This document shows positions 38,623 to 50,594 of a stretch of DNA of 64,000 nt, piece after piece (position 1 is the first letter of the stretch; the number at the start of each line of letters is the position of its first letter). Source of the DNA: Rhabditoides inermis (taxonomy: Eukaryota > Nematoda > Chromadorea > Rhabditida > Rhabditidae). Below the pieces are notes generated by a model that was not told the origin of the DNA, did no database searches, and was given only the letters and a program-made list of their open reading frames with translations. The translations under genes and the position numbers were made by a program. The stretch covers positions 625,001 through 689,000 of the forward strand of contig CAWZYM010000185.1 of NCBI GenBank assembly GCA_963966185.1. The letters are read 5' to 3'.

Positions 38623-41364
38623 ATCACTCTGGGGGAACAGTGATTGCGCGGTCTGCAAGGCAACGAGTGTGTGTGTGAAAAAGACAGGATAGCCCTATCT
38701 AGGTGCATCGTTGTCGCTGACATAGTGCCAAGTGGCCCATCTGCGTGAGATCTCTCCCTCCCTCTCTCTCTCACTCACTCTCTCTCTCTCTCTCTCTCGC
38801 AATCACACTTCATCTCTGGTTTTTTTTGCAGGTGATCTTTATTTGTTTGTTTTTTTTCATTTGCCGACTGTGAGGGGAAAGAGAAGTTGCAGGAAACTAC
38901 ATAATCTTGTTTTTGTCGAAAGGAAATCCGACCGACTTAAATGTTTTATTGCATAACTATGCATAACAGAGGGGGTGGAGGAGAAATATTTATGATTTAT
39001 CTGCATATTGCAATTTATCAAAAACATGAAGATGGTCACATTATCTCACTCCGTATAAAGCTTATAGTCAAAGTGTAGCCAAATATATAGCCAAACTTAT
39101 AGCCAAAGCCATGATCCCAGGATCAGTTTCTCGTACATCACTACATGTGCGTGCGTGGGCCGTGGGGTTGATGTTTGCAATAGCTATGGGTTATGGGCAA
39201 CGAAGCAGACATCTCTCTACTAAATTTCGATGATAAGCGGATATGCAAATGCGCCGACGGCCATCACTTCCCCCAGATTACTAATCTCCTAATCACATCC
39301 CAGTCAGCAAATCGAGGGAAAGGACTAGAGATCTCTGCTACATCTTCTTTCGTGTAAGAAGTGACTCACAGGAAGCACCATCATATTTGTGAATAAGCAC
39401 GATTTCATAATTACTCAATTCTGATTCTGATAGGGGTTATGAAATCGCAGTAGTCACAGTCACAGACATCGTGTTTTTTGAAAACATCAAGGGTTTGCTA
39501 TCTTCGTCAGAGTCAGAGGTCAGAGGCTACGACTTTTCGAAATCTACTGATGTGGGTAAGGAGCGTTGCACTCGAATCGATGTCCTCAATTGTTAACAAG
39601 TATTATATCAGTTCCCGGGTACATATACCTCGCATCTTTCCCATTATTTGCGATTCGGAATAAACGAAGAGTCATGCTGATGAAACCCGATAACGCCACT
39701 AATACAGCCATTTTCTCATCAAGAAAATGTGATGATATGATAACGAGACACGTCGAAACTAGATGGTCGACGCTTATATTGCAATAGTTATGGGTTATGA
39801 GCAACGAAGCAGACATCTCTCTCTACTAAATTTCGATGATCCGCGGATATGCAAATGCATGGCTCTGACACACAGACTGCAAAAGTGCGTCGTTTCCCCG
39901 CGAGACCCGCAAAGGTTTCTTTGAACAGCAACAGTAGCAGCCACGACAATATGACCATAATAACCCGTAACTTGCGGGTACGGTAACTGCCACTCTGGCG
40001 TACATCATTCTCCAGCACGCATTGTTAATGAGTTTGTGTGGCGGTGGTGTATCGAAACTGTGTAATACCGAAGGTTAGCAAGTGAGTGAGTGATGAATGA
40101 TCACTTCGATTAGATTGACCTGGCAAGTGAATCAGCTTAGACTACAATGTGGCCAACGTGGCCTGATAAAGATAAAGACGACAAAGAACGAAAAGACACC
40201 GATCCTTCATGCATGCGCTTTCGACAAAGACATCACACTTTGCCCGCTCTCTGAAGTTGGCTATCGCCGACTCGCCCGGCCTTTTTTGGACCCGCGCTGT
40301 GATCTAAGAACGATAGGCGATTGCTGATAACGCGTGGACGGAAAAGTGAGTCGGTGGTCATGTGATTGTGGGTGGCCGGAGCACCCGGGTCTTTCCCGTC
40401 CACTATCACTGATAAATGATAGTGGACTCTGGAAGTGCTGGAAGCAGTGTGCTGATGCAATTGAGTCGAGAAAAAAACGGACGACCGACTTCTCGGCATG
40501 TTTTTATCGCCGCGTTGTCCTTTTTTCCACAAAGAAAATAGTGATAATGTGATATGCGACGAATGGCTAGACGCTAGAGTGCTTCCAGATTATAATCAAT
40601 GCGAGGGACCGTTGTCGCTTTTGCTTCCAGATTGCTTTCTGCGCGCTGCGGCAAATTGCGTGTTGTAGTTTGTACATCTACAAAAGAACAAAAGAATCAT
40701 GGAACATACGAAAAGAGAGAGCACACGTAGCGAAACCTCGGCATTTGCTGCGACTACTTGTTCATTTGATCTCGATGCGGCGAGGAAATTCTTTAGACAG
40801 GTCTAGAGTCTAAAGCTGATTACATACAGTCATTTAGTTCCGTCATCACTCCGCTCGTCCGTCCCGCGTTTGAAAATTGCGCGCGCGCGAAAGTTTGAAT
40901 GTGATATTATTCGCGTGTACTTGTTCTCGCATGTCTATCGATTTTTGCCGACTCGCACTCTGTTCACTCTGCGCTCTCTACTGGCGGCCACTGATTTGCT
41001 CACCCACTGTAGCTTACTATTAGGATGAAGGTGGTATAGGATGAAGGTGGTCAAACCATCTTGAATGCAGGTGGCATCACATATTACATATATTTCTGAT
41101 ATGCACTAACACATCAGAATTGTTTTCGGATAGCGGATTAGCGCATTAGCGGATAGACACGGGACGGATAGGTGTGGTTCTTGGAGGGATCATACACCGG
41201 CCACATAGTGATAATATCATTATGACGATTTGGCGATTGGGTGAATGCAAATGTTCTTACAAATAGTTCAAGGAAAAATAGTTTTTTGTCTTTTCCCTCA
41301 CAGTCAGCGGAACACCAAGCTCTTTCTCGAATCTCTGTTGAGCTACAGAGTTCTAGTTTGATAT
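34125..41364. other. 7.2-kb intergenic region
   Basis: No coding exon could be supported despite several open frames, most of which are GA/CT repeats. Tracts of CT, CA and GA lie at about 35190-35218, 37540-37571, 37648-37690, 38140-38232, 38588-38620 and 38756-38799. A direct repeat of about 75 bp links 39182-39255 and 39786-39862. The first kilobase upstream of 34124 should contain the promoter of the MAX-like gene. Confidence 0.5.
39182..39862. repeat. Direct repeat pair, ~75 bp each
   Basis: Copies at about 39182-39255 and 39786-39862 share GCAACGAAGCAGACATCTCT, then CTACTAAATTTCGATGAT and GCGGATATGCAAATGC. The second copy is followed by different sequence. Possibly the ends of an unrecognised element. 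Confidence 0.7.
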
Positions 41365-41871
41365 TGTCAGCGGAGCTAGCGCGCCGCTGAGATCTCTCTC
41401 ACTCACTAAGTGTGTAGCTCGCTCATTCGTTCATAGATCACTCTCTCATTGCAGAATCGCCAGTGCCAACGGCGGAGCGAGGAGGCGGGTCGATCTACAG
41501 ATCTACTCCCGCCAAGACAGAAGACTCTAGTACACTCACCACCGGCAGTACATAAGGAGGGCCGAGAGCTCAGTCGGGAGCGAGCTCTGGCAGACAAGCC
41601 AGATGCCGTCACTATGACTCGCCAGCTCTGAGAGCAGGCCTGTCACCACTGTTCCCTTTTCCCCACTATATTCCTTTGCCGATCATAAACCTCTATGCCT
41701 TGTTGCGTGTTTGGGTGTATTGTGGTCGTGTCTCTGGGGACTGTAGGAATGATTTGTCATGGTTCTCTCTCTTGTCGTCTGGCTCCTCCGCGCACAATCG
41801 AGACTCTGGGTTCTCTCTTCGGAGGTGTCCTTGGGCAAGACCTATGTCCTTCGGGATATAGATCCTCTGAT
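41365..41871 (+). repeat. 5' LTR of element 2
   Basis: Starts TGTCAGCGGAGC and ends CCTCTGAT; apparently identical to 50595-51101. CCACTATATTCC near 41662 is TATA-like. The last base is ambiguous because T follows both copies. Confidence 0.92.
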
Positions 41872-41885
41872 TGGTTGCAGCGAGT
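41872..41885 (+). promoter_or_regulatory. tRNA primer-binding site of element 2
   Basis: GGTTGCAGCGAG preceded by T directly follows the LTR, the complement of a tRNA 3' CCA end. It differs from the element 1 primer site, so the two elements use different tRNAs. Confidence 0.65.
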
Positions 41886-42419
41886 GTAGCTTTCCTCTCT
41901 TTTACGGTAGCATGTTTGGTTTGATCCACCTTTTAGATTCATTTCCCTGTCGGAAGTAGCTAGCCGACAGGCGAGATGTCTTTTGTTTCACCAATCGATT
42001 GCGCTCTGTCGTCCCTATTCGCGCGAAGGGTGACGAAGGAGTGTCTGCCGGAGAGAGTGCAGGCGGCGAAGAGTGGTTTGATAATAGTTGAGATAGGCAT
42101 TGCGCACTTTTCGCTGCAGTCATGAAGCAGTGAGAATGTGTATCTATTTTCGCCTAGATACCTGACGGTTGTTGTTTTGGCATCTACCGGATGATGGCTC
42201 TGTGTTATATGTTTGTGCTTGTTTTGTCTCGCTTTGCCCGTCCCGCGGCTTGTCACACCCGCTCATCCACCTCATTTTGTGTTGTGTGTTTGTGCGTATG
42301 TGTTCGTTTTACGTGTTTATCCGTGTCCGGTTGGTGACTTTCCTCAAAGTCTCATGAGTCTGGTTGACTCCGGGTCGTCGTACCCGTCAGTTTTCTGAAA
42401 CGTGTAACTCCAACTCAGC

Positions 42420-43030
42420 TCTGTCAGCTGCGGCACAGCGAAAAAAGCGGCGAGCTGAGCGGAAGGTGAGTGCGAGAGGAGGACCGAGCTTAGCAACAGG
42501 TGAGTGCGAGAAGCGGCGGGCCGAGCAGCGACATGCGGCGGACCGAGCTCAGCAACAGGTGAGTGCGAGAAGCGGCGGACTGAGCAGCGACATGCGGCGG
42601 ACCGAGCTGAGCATTAGGTAAGTGCGAGAAGAGCTGAGCAGCTGGAGAAAGCGAGAAGCGGCGGACCGAGCAGCAACACGCGGCGGACCGAGCAGCAACA
42701 GGCGGGGGACCGAGCAACAACACGCGGCGGACCGAGCTCAGCAACAGGTGAGGTGCAAGATGCGACGAGCCGAGCAGCAAGATGTGACGGGCCGAGCTGC
42801 GAGAAGCGGCGTACCAGGCAGCGACATGCGGCGGACCGAGCTGAGCAGCAGGTGAGTGCGAGAAGTGGCGAGCTGAGCAGCAGGAAGAGGCGAGAAGCGA
42901 CGAGCTGAGCAGCAGGAAGCGGCGGGCCGAGCAGCGACATGCGGCGGGCCGAGCTGAGCAGCAGCGGGAGGCGACAGCGGCGAGCGGAGCAGCACAGACG
43001 GAGGAGCACTCGAATAGGTGAGGAGTGTGG
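42420..43030 (+). repeat. Tandem array carrying repeated 5' splice sites
   Basis: Degenerate repeats of the words GAGCTGAGCAGCA and GCGGCGGACCGAG, with a core unit of about 59 bp. Several units end in CAG|GTGAGTGCGAG, a near-perfect donor consensus. Donors fall at 42466, 42500, 42559, 42618 (GTAAGT), 42748, 42852 and 43018. No ORF. Confidence 0.8.
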
Positions 43031-43254
43031 AGATGGGTGCGTGATATTCTTTTTAGGTGGGAGCACAAGGAAGAGTAGCTGGCAAGCTAGATCTGACTCT
43101 CCGCCCAGCGCGCACCATCTCTCTCGCTCTGATCTGCAATCGATTTGAGTGGCGGCCAGCAGGCGATCGAGTTGCAAATCGGTCACTGTGCGCCGGCATC
43201 GAATCAGGAACGGCAGGAGGCAGCAGCTTTCCAGGTATTCAGTTTTAGTGATAT

Positions 43255-43435
43255 AGTATTGGTATACTGTAGTTACAATTAATACAGTAGTACAGTAGTT
43301 TTAGGTACTGTAGTTCGTTTGTCACAGTAGTTACTGTAGTCATCTCAGGTACTGTAGGGTACTGTAGTCATTTCAGGTACTGTAGGATACAGTAGGATAC
43401 AGTAAGTTATCGTAGTGTTTTGTAGTGTACAATAC
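43255..43435. repeat. TACTGTAG-rich tandem words
   Basis: At least ten occurrences of TACTGTAG or TACAGTAG at irregular spacing. The word is common in nematode noncoding DNA and recurs in introns of the 54-56 kb gene. Confidence 0.8.
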
Positions 43436-43976
43436 AGGCACGGTAGACGGTGGTGTGATTTTCACACGGTAGCGCTTTTGTTTTGTTTTCGCACTTTGCA
43501 CTGTAGTTGGTCACTCCCAATGGGAGGAACGTGCGCATGGTAGGCGTGTAGGGGGGCGAGTTGCGGGTGCGCGAGCTGATCTCTCTCTTCTTATCTCTTC
43601 TTTCGCGAGAGAGATCAAGGGGGGAGGTGACTGGCGAGTGAAACCAAAACTCGTACGGGTCACACGCATTCTCTTTATTTTGCATTAGTGGGAGCGAGAG
43701 ATGGGCATCGCCCGGGTTCAAGTTAAATGTCAATCACTTGCAGATGTTGATTGTACGAGAACATCTCGGAAATATTCATTATCTCTCTTTTACTCTTGTG
43801 AAATATTGCAGGGTGGAGCGGTGTTCCCGTATCCGCTGAAACCGGATTGACTGCTTCTCGGAAGGGACAACTCAGTGAAGACGTCACAGGGGTGGCGCGG
43901 ACACATGGATCGGCGGTCACAGCATCGCGCGGCCAGGTGTTCGGTGAGTCTCGGTTGATTCTCATCTTGTGTTTAA

Positions 43977-44421
43977 AGCCCTCGGTAGTGCCGAGGCAGG
44001 GACTAGGGTCAGTGACGTAGTCTAGCGCTCTTGCGATAGGTGTAGTGCACCTGGCGGAGACTTGTACATAGTAGACATAGCAGTGTTATGTCTTGAATGA
44101 AGCCCACAGTAGTGCTGTGGCAGGGACTAGGGTCAGTGACGTAGTCTAGCGCTCTTGCGATAGGTGTAGTGCACCTGGCGGAGACTTGTACATAGTAGAC
44201 ATAGCAGTGTTATGTCTTGAATGAAGCCCACAGTAGTGCTGTGGCAGGGACTAGGGTCAGTGACATAGTCTAGCGCTCTTGCGATAGGTGTAGTGCACCT
44301 GGCAGAGACTTGCAGTGAATATAGTAGTGCTGTATTTACTAGAAGCCCTCGGTAGTGCCGAGGCAATGACTAGGGTCAGTGACATAGTCGGGCTCTGTTG
44401 TGATGCAAGTGTAGTGCACTG
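43977..44421 (+). ncRNA. Array of hairpins with a constant YAGTG pentaloop
   Basis: A 124/124/119-bp tandem repeat, 3.6 units. Each unit folds into up to four hairpins, all closing on TAGTG or CAGTG. Hairpin 1 is CCTCGG/CCGAGG in units 1 and 4 but CCACAG/CTGTGG in units 2 and 3, two compensatory pair changes with the loop unchanged. Hairpin 2 is GACTA/TAGTC. Hairpin 3 is AGGTG/CACCT, becoming AAGTG/CACTG in unit 4. Hairpin 4 is AGACATAG/TTATGTCT, becoming AATATAG/CTGTATT in unit 3. Covariation around a fixed loop is strong evidence for a selected RNA structure. Its place between LTR and gag suggests a packaging or protein-binding signal (inference). Confidence 0.7.
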
Positions 44422-45914
44422 TAGTTACACAGAGCAAACGTCTGTTTAGAGCAGCAGCGGGCCTGAGGCGACGCACGACGACCGAAGGACGATGTGCTCG
44501 AGGTGGACGGGAAGTGGCTGCGTCTCGCAGAGAAGCGAGGTAGCGCGCCACGGACACAGCGGCTCACGTGAGTCGTGGTGATGCAGGAGGGTGTGGTCTC
44601 TGGGCACGGGGTTTACCTCTAGAGTATCAGCCTAGTTTTGGGTGCGCAGTAGCGGGAGGGTAAGAATCTCGAGGGACGAATATGTGAAGAGTATTACTTC
44701 CTTGTTGGTTTGTTCATGTGATTTGAATTTGTACTTGTATGTGCATTTTCTTTGGTTGTTGTGTTCGCGAATTTATTGGTCCCTCTCTTTTCTCTCTCGC
44801 AAGAGAGATGCGCGATCTGTCTACTCTGTTCGCACTTTGATCTTTTGACCGCGAGAGCGAGTGAACGTGTTGTTTTCGGTCAATCACGCCATTTCGCACG
44901 CACAGTCCGCACTTTGAGCGCTCTCTGATCTCAGTGTCTGCGTGAGGGCGGGGCGCGCAGTGCCATTGCCTCACGCCATTTCGTTTCAAATAGTGCTCGC
45001 GTGTGTTCGCCCGCACTTTCTCGCAGTTTCGCGCAATTTCGTGTTCACAGTCTCTTGTGTCTATATCTCTGCCTATATCTCATGCTTGCCCACATTTGTA
45101 TTTTGCGCAGCGCAGCTTCTTTCTCTCTTTCCTTTCTCTCGCATTTTTCGCAATCGTTATTGTGTGGTGCGCGAGTATTCCTCTTTATTTTTGGCGCTGT
45201 GTTATCGCGTTCCTTTCGTGTGTTCTATACTTCTGTCTTCGCATTGTGTTCTCGCAGCTCTCTTCCTGTCTGCACGACTTGCCTCTTTATTCTCGCCTTT
45301 GCCATTTTTGCTCTCTGCGGCACCCTCTCTCTCTTATTGATCGATCGATCGATGGGAGAAGAGAGAGAGTGGCAGCCGCATCACTTGTTTCTTCCCCGCG
45401 AGTTCATGTGTTCATGTGGCGTCTGCGCATTTGTCTCTCTATTGCATTCGAGTTGTTGTGCGCGTGTTATTTTCCGCGTGTCTTCGCTGGCATATAACCA
45501 CCCACCCGTTGCAGCAGTGCACGCACAGCTCGGACGAGGGAAGCTTCGGCAGACAGCAGGTACAGGTCGGTCAAACGGCTTGTCAACCCGTTCACCACCC
45601 CGCTTTGTGTTTTGTGTGTGTTCGTACTGTCCTCGTCGTGTTTGTCCGGCAGTGCCTTGCCATAAAAGGTACTCGAGTCTGGCCGACTCCGGGTCGTCGC
45701 ACCCGTCACTTTCCATTTCCGTGTCATTTCAGTTGAGGTGCAGCTGCAGCTGCACAGTCGGAGAGGTGGGTTTAGCAACAGAGAAGCACAACTCAGCTGA
45801 CTTTGCAGTGCATTTCAGCTCAGCAGGTGCGAGCTCGGAAGCAGCACACACAGCAGCACACAACAGCAGAGGTGAGACAATACACAGCCCAACATTTCGG
45901 AAGAGTGTTTAAAC

Positions 45915-46910
45915 ATGTTTGCTCAAAGTCTGAGTGAATCAAAGAGGAAAAAGGAGAATGCAAGCCAGTTTGAGAAGTATGGCCCTGTGGCGCACAGCAA
46001 GATGGGTAATGAGAACTCGCGCAGTGCGAGCAGTGGCAAGCGAAACAGCAGGTGGCATGGCGCAAGCTCAGCCGACAGCTGGGAGGTGTTCGCGTTCACT
46101 GCCGGCATTCCGGCGCAGTTCGCTAGGTTTATCACGCGCTTCGAGGACGCAATCGAAGCTCGCGCAGTTGATATGACCCCGCGACAGAGAGCCGCGCTGC
46201 TTAGGTGCAATGTGCGGGGCGCGGAGATGGTTTTCGCTGAGATGGGCGAGAGGAAGCGCGACTATGACGCTCTGGTTGAGCGTCTGAAAGAGCATTTCGA
46301 CGGTGGCCACATCCATAATTTGTTGTGGCGGAACGCGACGTGGCTGCTCAAGCAGAGGACGGACGAGACCATCCGCGCCTACGCTATCCGCTGCTGGGAG
46401 ACAGTGCGGGGAAGCACTGACGCTCCGCAGGTGGTGCGCGATCTCAAAACCATCCAGTCATTCGTCGAGGGAATATGGAACGGACAGATCCGAGTCCAAG
46501 TTTCACTGGCCATACAGATGGGTACACTGAAGGATAGCAAGGACGACTTCTACGTGATAGTGCGGGAGGCGGAGCGCATCGAGTCGATACTACTTGGCGA
46601 TGGCCTGCTGAAGAAACTGTGCGGCCACTGCGGGCAGTACGGGCACATGGGATGCAACGGACTGGACCGCAATAGCAGCAAGGCCGGCAAGCAGGAGGAG
46701 GTAGCTGATCAAGTGTTCAGCGTTCAGGCCGCGCGTCATTGCGACTATTGTGGTAAGGATGGGCACTCAGATTCCCATTGTTCTCGGCTGAAGAGGGCCA
46801 GGAAACAGCAGGAGAAGCGGCACGCATTCGCGGCACAGCGCAGGGAGAGATCGAGTGCGGGTGAGATCGAGGCGGCATCGAACAGCCTCGCACACCTCTC
46901 TCTTCAGTAG
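45915..46910 (+). CDS. Element 2 Gag with zinc knuckles
   Basis: One exon, 331 residues. After a polar N-terminus comes a helical capsid-like region (DYDALVERLKEHFDGG, DETIRAYAIRCWETV) of the kind seen in Ty3/gypsy Gag. Two Cys/His boxes follow: CGHCGQYGHMGC, which is shorter than the standard spacing, and CDYCGKDGHSDSHC, a perfect CX2CX4HX4C. A basic tail follows. The frame ends with a stop and nothing polymerase-like follows. It should assemble particles and bind element RNA. The frame is intact, consistent with a young, still selected gene. Confidence 0.82.
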   Translation: MFAQSLSESKRKKENASQFEKYGPVAHSKMGNENSRSASSGKRNSRWHGASSADSWEVFAFTAGIPAQFARFITRFEDAIEARAVDMTPRQRAALLRCNVRGAEMVFAEMGERKRDYDALVERLKEHFDGGHIHNLLWRNATWLLKQRTDETIRAYAIRCWETVRGSTDAPQVVRDLKTIQSFVEGIWNGQIRVQVSLAIQMGTLKDSKDDFYVIVREAERIESILLGDGLLKKLCGHCGQYGHMGCNGLDRNSSKAGKQEEVADQVFSVQAARHCDYCGKDGHSDSHCSRLKRARKQQEKRHAFAAQRRERSSAGEIEAASNSLAHLSLQ

Positions 46911-49900
46911 AAGAGAGGCGATCGATATATAACCGTTTTGTATTATGCCCCTCTTTGTATAAGCGCGGATCTGCCCGCGTGAACACGAGTAGAGTAATAT
47001 CAGTATCACATCATCATTTCAGTAGGTGGTTTTGAATGTCCGTACTAGTATGTTATCACATTATATGGCCACTATCCACGAGTTGAGTTGCATCATATCA
47101 TCTTTGCAGGGTGCGATGCGAGGGAGGCAGATTCAGCTGGCGGCACTCATCGACCGATGGAGGTGCGCGAGCCGGTCATCGAACTCTCATCGCATGCGAC
47201 CGCGGAGAGACAGTTGAGGTGAGAGTGCAGCTGATTTGGCGAAGTCACGCGCAGCAGTCTGCAACTGATAGCAGGCGGGATGCGGCGACTTTTTGCTCGA
47301 CCCACTCGCGCGCTCAAGTTTGCGAAATCGATTGCAATACACTCGTTAGTGTGCGCGTGCCCAATCAAGGTGGCAGCGAGACGCGGCGAGGGAGGATAAG
47401 CGCCGGCAGCATATGCGTGAGTGTGGTAGCGGGTCATTCAATGTGTGTACATACATAGTAGCTGACTGATTTGCGCGATCATTTTGTGCAGTTTTCTTTG
47501 TGTGTTTTGATAGTGTAGTAGTGAAGGTGCGAGTTTAGTGTCCGACTACTCAACCGCGGCCGGCTGATCGTGCGAGCGTTTTGCCGAACTCGATTCACTT
47601 GCAACTTGCAGGTGAATGTCCGGACGTTCGGTCGATCGATTGGCCACCGCCGGTCAGGGTGACAGCAGCTCGGAAGATGGAGGAGATCCAGCAGAAGTGA
47701 AGGTGGAGAGTGCTCCAAAGGCACAGGTGAGGTGAGTGCGGTAGCTACTTTCACTGTGATGCTTCATTTGTATTTGCATAATTTTGTTGTTTAGGACACT
47801 GTGGGATCCGATGACCGGCCGTCTGTCTTCTGCGGGATCCCGCGAGCATCACCCAGCCGTGCAGCGCCGGCGAGTTGGCCGAAAACAACTCACCGCACAC
47901 GCACTGGCCGGGAAGTGCACTGGCGGAGACAGTTCAAGTGGACCGGCGAGCACGGAGAGGCAGCGACTGCAGCGGCCAAGTGGCGGCGACGAGTTGGCCG
48001 AAAACGGCTCGTCACGCACGCACTGGCAGGGAAGTGCGCCGGTGGGGACTGTTCCGGTGGATAGGACGTGCAGGGAACATCGGCGACTACAGTGGGTCGA
48101 CTCGCAGCTGGAGAGACCATCGAGATGCGACGGACAGATCAATATCCTCTCACTCAAGGCACATCAGGGGCTGCAGAGGTGGAGCAAGCTCAACCGAGGA
48201 GAGGAGCGAGCCCAACCGAGGAGATGGATGGATGCAAGCTCAGCCGAGGAGAGGAGCGAGCCCAACCGAGGAGATGGACGGATGCAAGCTCAACTGAAGG
48301 GGGAAGCGAGTTCGGCCGAGGAGATGGATGAATGCAAGCTCAGTTAGGAGGGGAGCGAGTCGTCCAGCCGAGGAGGCACGAGTCCAGCGGAGAACAAGAG
48401 CGAGTTCAGCCAAGGTGGAGCGAGCTCAACTCAGAAGATGGGAACGAGCTCAGCCGAGGAGGAGGAGCGACCGGCGTCTTTGAGTGCATCCTGGCAAGCC
48501 CGGAAGGAGGAGCTCGAAGAGTAGGTTTCCAGGAGTGACACTGTTTTCACTGATCTAGTTCGATGGTGTAGTGAATCAGGGGAGATCAGCCCACTTACAT
48601 TTGTGTTCGTAGTTTGGTGCATCTGCTCATTTCAAATCGATTTGTGATAACATCTCTGTTCAGGTTCGACCGAGAGGGGCCAAGAGCGAGATGGGATGTA
48701 CACCGAGATGAGACGAAGGTGCACGGAACACTGAACGCGCGGCGGAGATCGAACTCGGAAGGATCGACATGTGGACAGCACTCCGTCCATCGTGAGGTGC
48801 CGGACCGACGCTGCTCTGTATGGAAGCTCGGTCAAGGAGATGACAGATGGGCAGGATCGCAGGAAGATCGAGCAGCCTGCACTCAAGCAACACCAAGCTC
48901 CTCTACAATGGAGAACATCCAGCTGGGAGCTCGAGTTCGAGCAGTTCGACAGCGAGAACAGCATCCGAGTCACATCAAGCAGTTCCAGCACTGCCTGGAT
49001 GAGTCATCTCGGAAGTGGTCTGTTTGTCAACGGATTCTCTACGAGTTCGTTGTGTTATTTTATTGACCTTTCCCGTTCAGATGGAGATGACTTGCCCTGA
49101 TCGATCTGTGGATTCGGCTCAAGAGGGGCAGTCGCAAGCTGCTGCGCCAGAGTTTCGCAAGAAGCCCGAGTTCGAGTTCAAAAGGAGATCGGCCAAGTCA
49201 ACTCTGGAGATCTGGAGAGGGCGGTCGGTTCTTTTGTTAATTTTGTGAGATGTAAGCAGTTCTAGCTGAAATTTGGAGAGCGATAGCAGTAGATTTGGCG
49301 GAGGGACTTTTGTGAGCTTAGAAGTAGCTATTTCTTGAGTTGGACCGCATTTCATATTTTGCAATCAGTTTCTAGCTGACTGGCCATTAGCTGATTTAGT
49401 TGCGCGCAGTTTAGCTGAAATTTTGCGTTCAGTTAGATAGTTCCATTGTAGAATGTTCTAGCTCTGTTGTATTTCAACATGATCTTGCTGTTTAGGTGGT
49501 CGAGAACTTTCCGCAGGAGCCGAGAAGACAGGAGCTAGCAGCACTGCGCTGTGACTCACCGATCGATATCGCGACATGGGAAGATGATTTGTCAACCCCG
49601 AAGATTCCCCGATGACATCATCGACCGAGAAGCTCGACTACAACCAGCATCTCGACACGAGGAGATCCAAGAAGGACCTCGCTCAGCGGTCTGTTTATTT
49701 ACACATTTTGCTAGATCATGGTAATCAACATGTCCATTCTGGCGTGAACAGTTTTGTTATTCAGTTGCGTGAATTTGTAACCACTTGGTTGTTCAGGTAC
49801 TCTGTCGTCCGAGGAGCGCGGGAGGGTCGACGCAAGATGGTCAAGTTCGCTCGGCAAGAACGACGGCTGCGAGGCAGGCACAAGAGCCAGATCGAGTTCG

Positions 49901-50583
49901 ATCTCAATGAACGACCTGCAGGAGATGAACGGACCCAAGCAACTCGCCCGTGCGCCGTCCCGCCCAAGCATCGTCTAGAGGGAGGACCTGACCAACTGAT
50001 AGGTTGTTTTATTTTTGCAGTTCTAGCTTTGTAGTTTTGGATATGTTGCTCAGTTGAGTATGTAACCACTTGTTTGTTCAGGTGGACGTCGTCCGAGGAG
50101 CACGGGAAGATCGACGCAAGATGGCCAAGTTCGACCGAGACGATCACCAATCAAGATGGTCGAGAGGAGTCAGAAGATCAAGCTGGAGAGGCCCAAGAAC
50201 GGTGGCAAGCAGAAGATCAAGACATCCGAGATGAACAACAAGCTCGAGCTCGAGCAGTTCAAGAGGCGGGCCGGTCTATGCAAGAACTTCTCCGTCAACC
50301 CCGAGGAGATCGAGCACAAGATCGGAAGGGTCGTCAGCATCAAGCTCAGACTCGAGGAGCTCAAGCCGAGAGGGAGCTCAAGCTGGGAAACTGCGAGCAC
50401 AACTGCGAGCACAAGCTCAAGATGTTCAAGACGGACCAGCACTTCCACGCCGAGGAGAGCAAGGATATCCTGTGAAGGGTCTGTTGTTTTACTTTGTTTT
50501 ACATGATTGTAGCTGGGTGCAGTGTCTTTTAGTCAGTTCTTAGTTGGGATTTTGGAGTGTCGTAGCGGAGCCGACACGTATGT
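46911..50583 (+). other. Element 2 region downstream of gag, exon-like repeats
   Basis: 3.7 kb where a polymerase gene would be expected. It alternates T-rich, intron-like stretches ending in TTGTTCAG or TTGTTTAG with GC-rich, Arg/Glu-coding stretches. Two such blocks are duplicates (about 49770-49856 and 50064-50148). A ~51-bp tandem repeat (CCGAGGAGATGGA, GCAAGCTCA) lies at 48190-48350. Short charged frames (for example 50156-50475) have no recognisable domain. No single coherent gene could be assembled. Confidence 0.5.
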
Positions 50584-50594
50584 GAGGGGGGAGG
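50582..50594 (+). promoter_or_regulatory. Polypurine tract of element 2
   Basis: GTGAGGGGGGAGG ends directly at the TGTC of the right LTR, the expected plus-strand primer. Confidence 0.8.

Larger units (their letters stand above)
41886..45914 (+). other. Element 2 leader, 4 kb
   Basis: A long untranslated-looking stretch between primer site and gag. It holds the splice-donor array (42420-43030), a TACTGTAG-rich stretch (43255-43435) and the hairpin array (43977-44421). A 303-codon frame at 45001-45912 is mostly T/C-rich with no start context and is not counted as a gene. A segment with GACTCCGGGTCGTCG near 42370 recurs near 45685, so part of the leader is duplicated. Confidence 0.6.

Noticed and set aside
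42490..43186. Long minus-strand Ser/Cys/Arg-rich ORFs over the donor array
   Set aside because: Shadows of a GC-rich tandem repeat; no family features and opposite to the element's sense strand.
45001..45912. 303-codon ORF directly before element 2 gag
   Set aside because: T/C-rich sequence poor in stop codons, improbable composition, an overlapping alternative frame of similar length, and no Kozak or acceptor signal. Kept only as leader.
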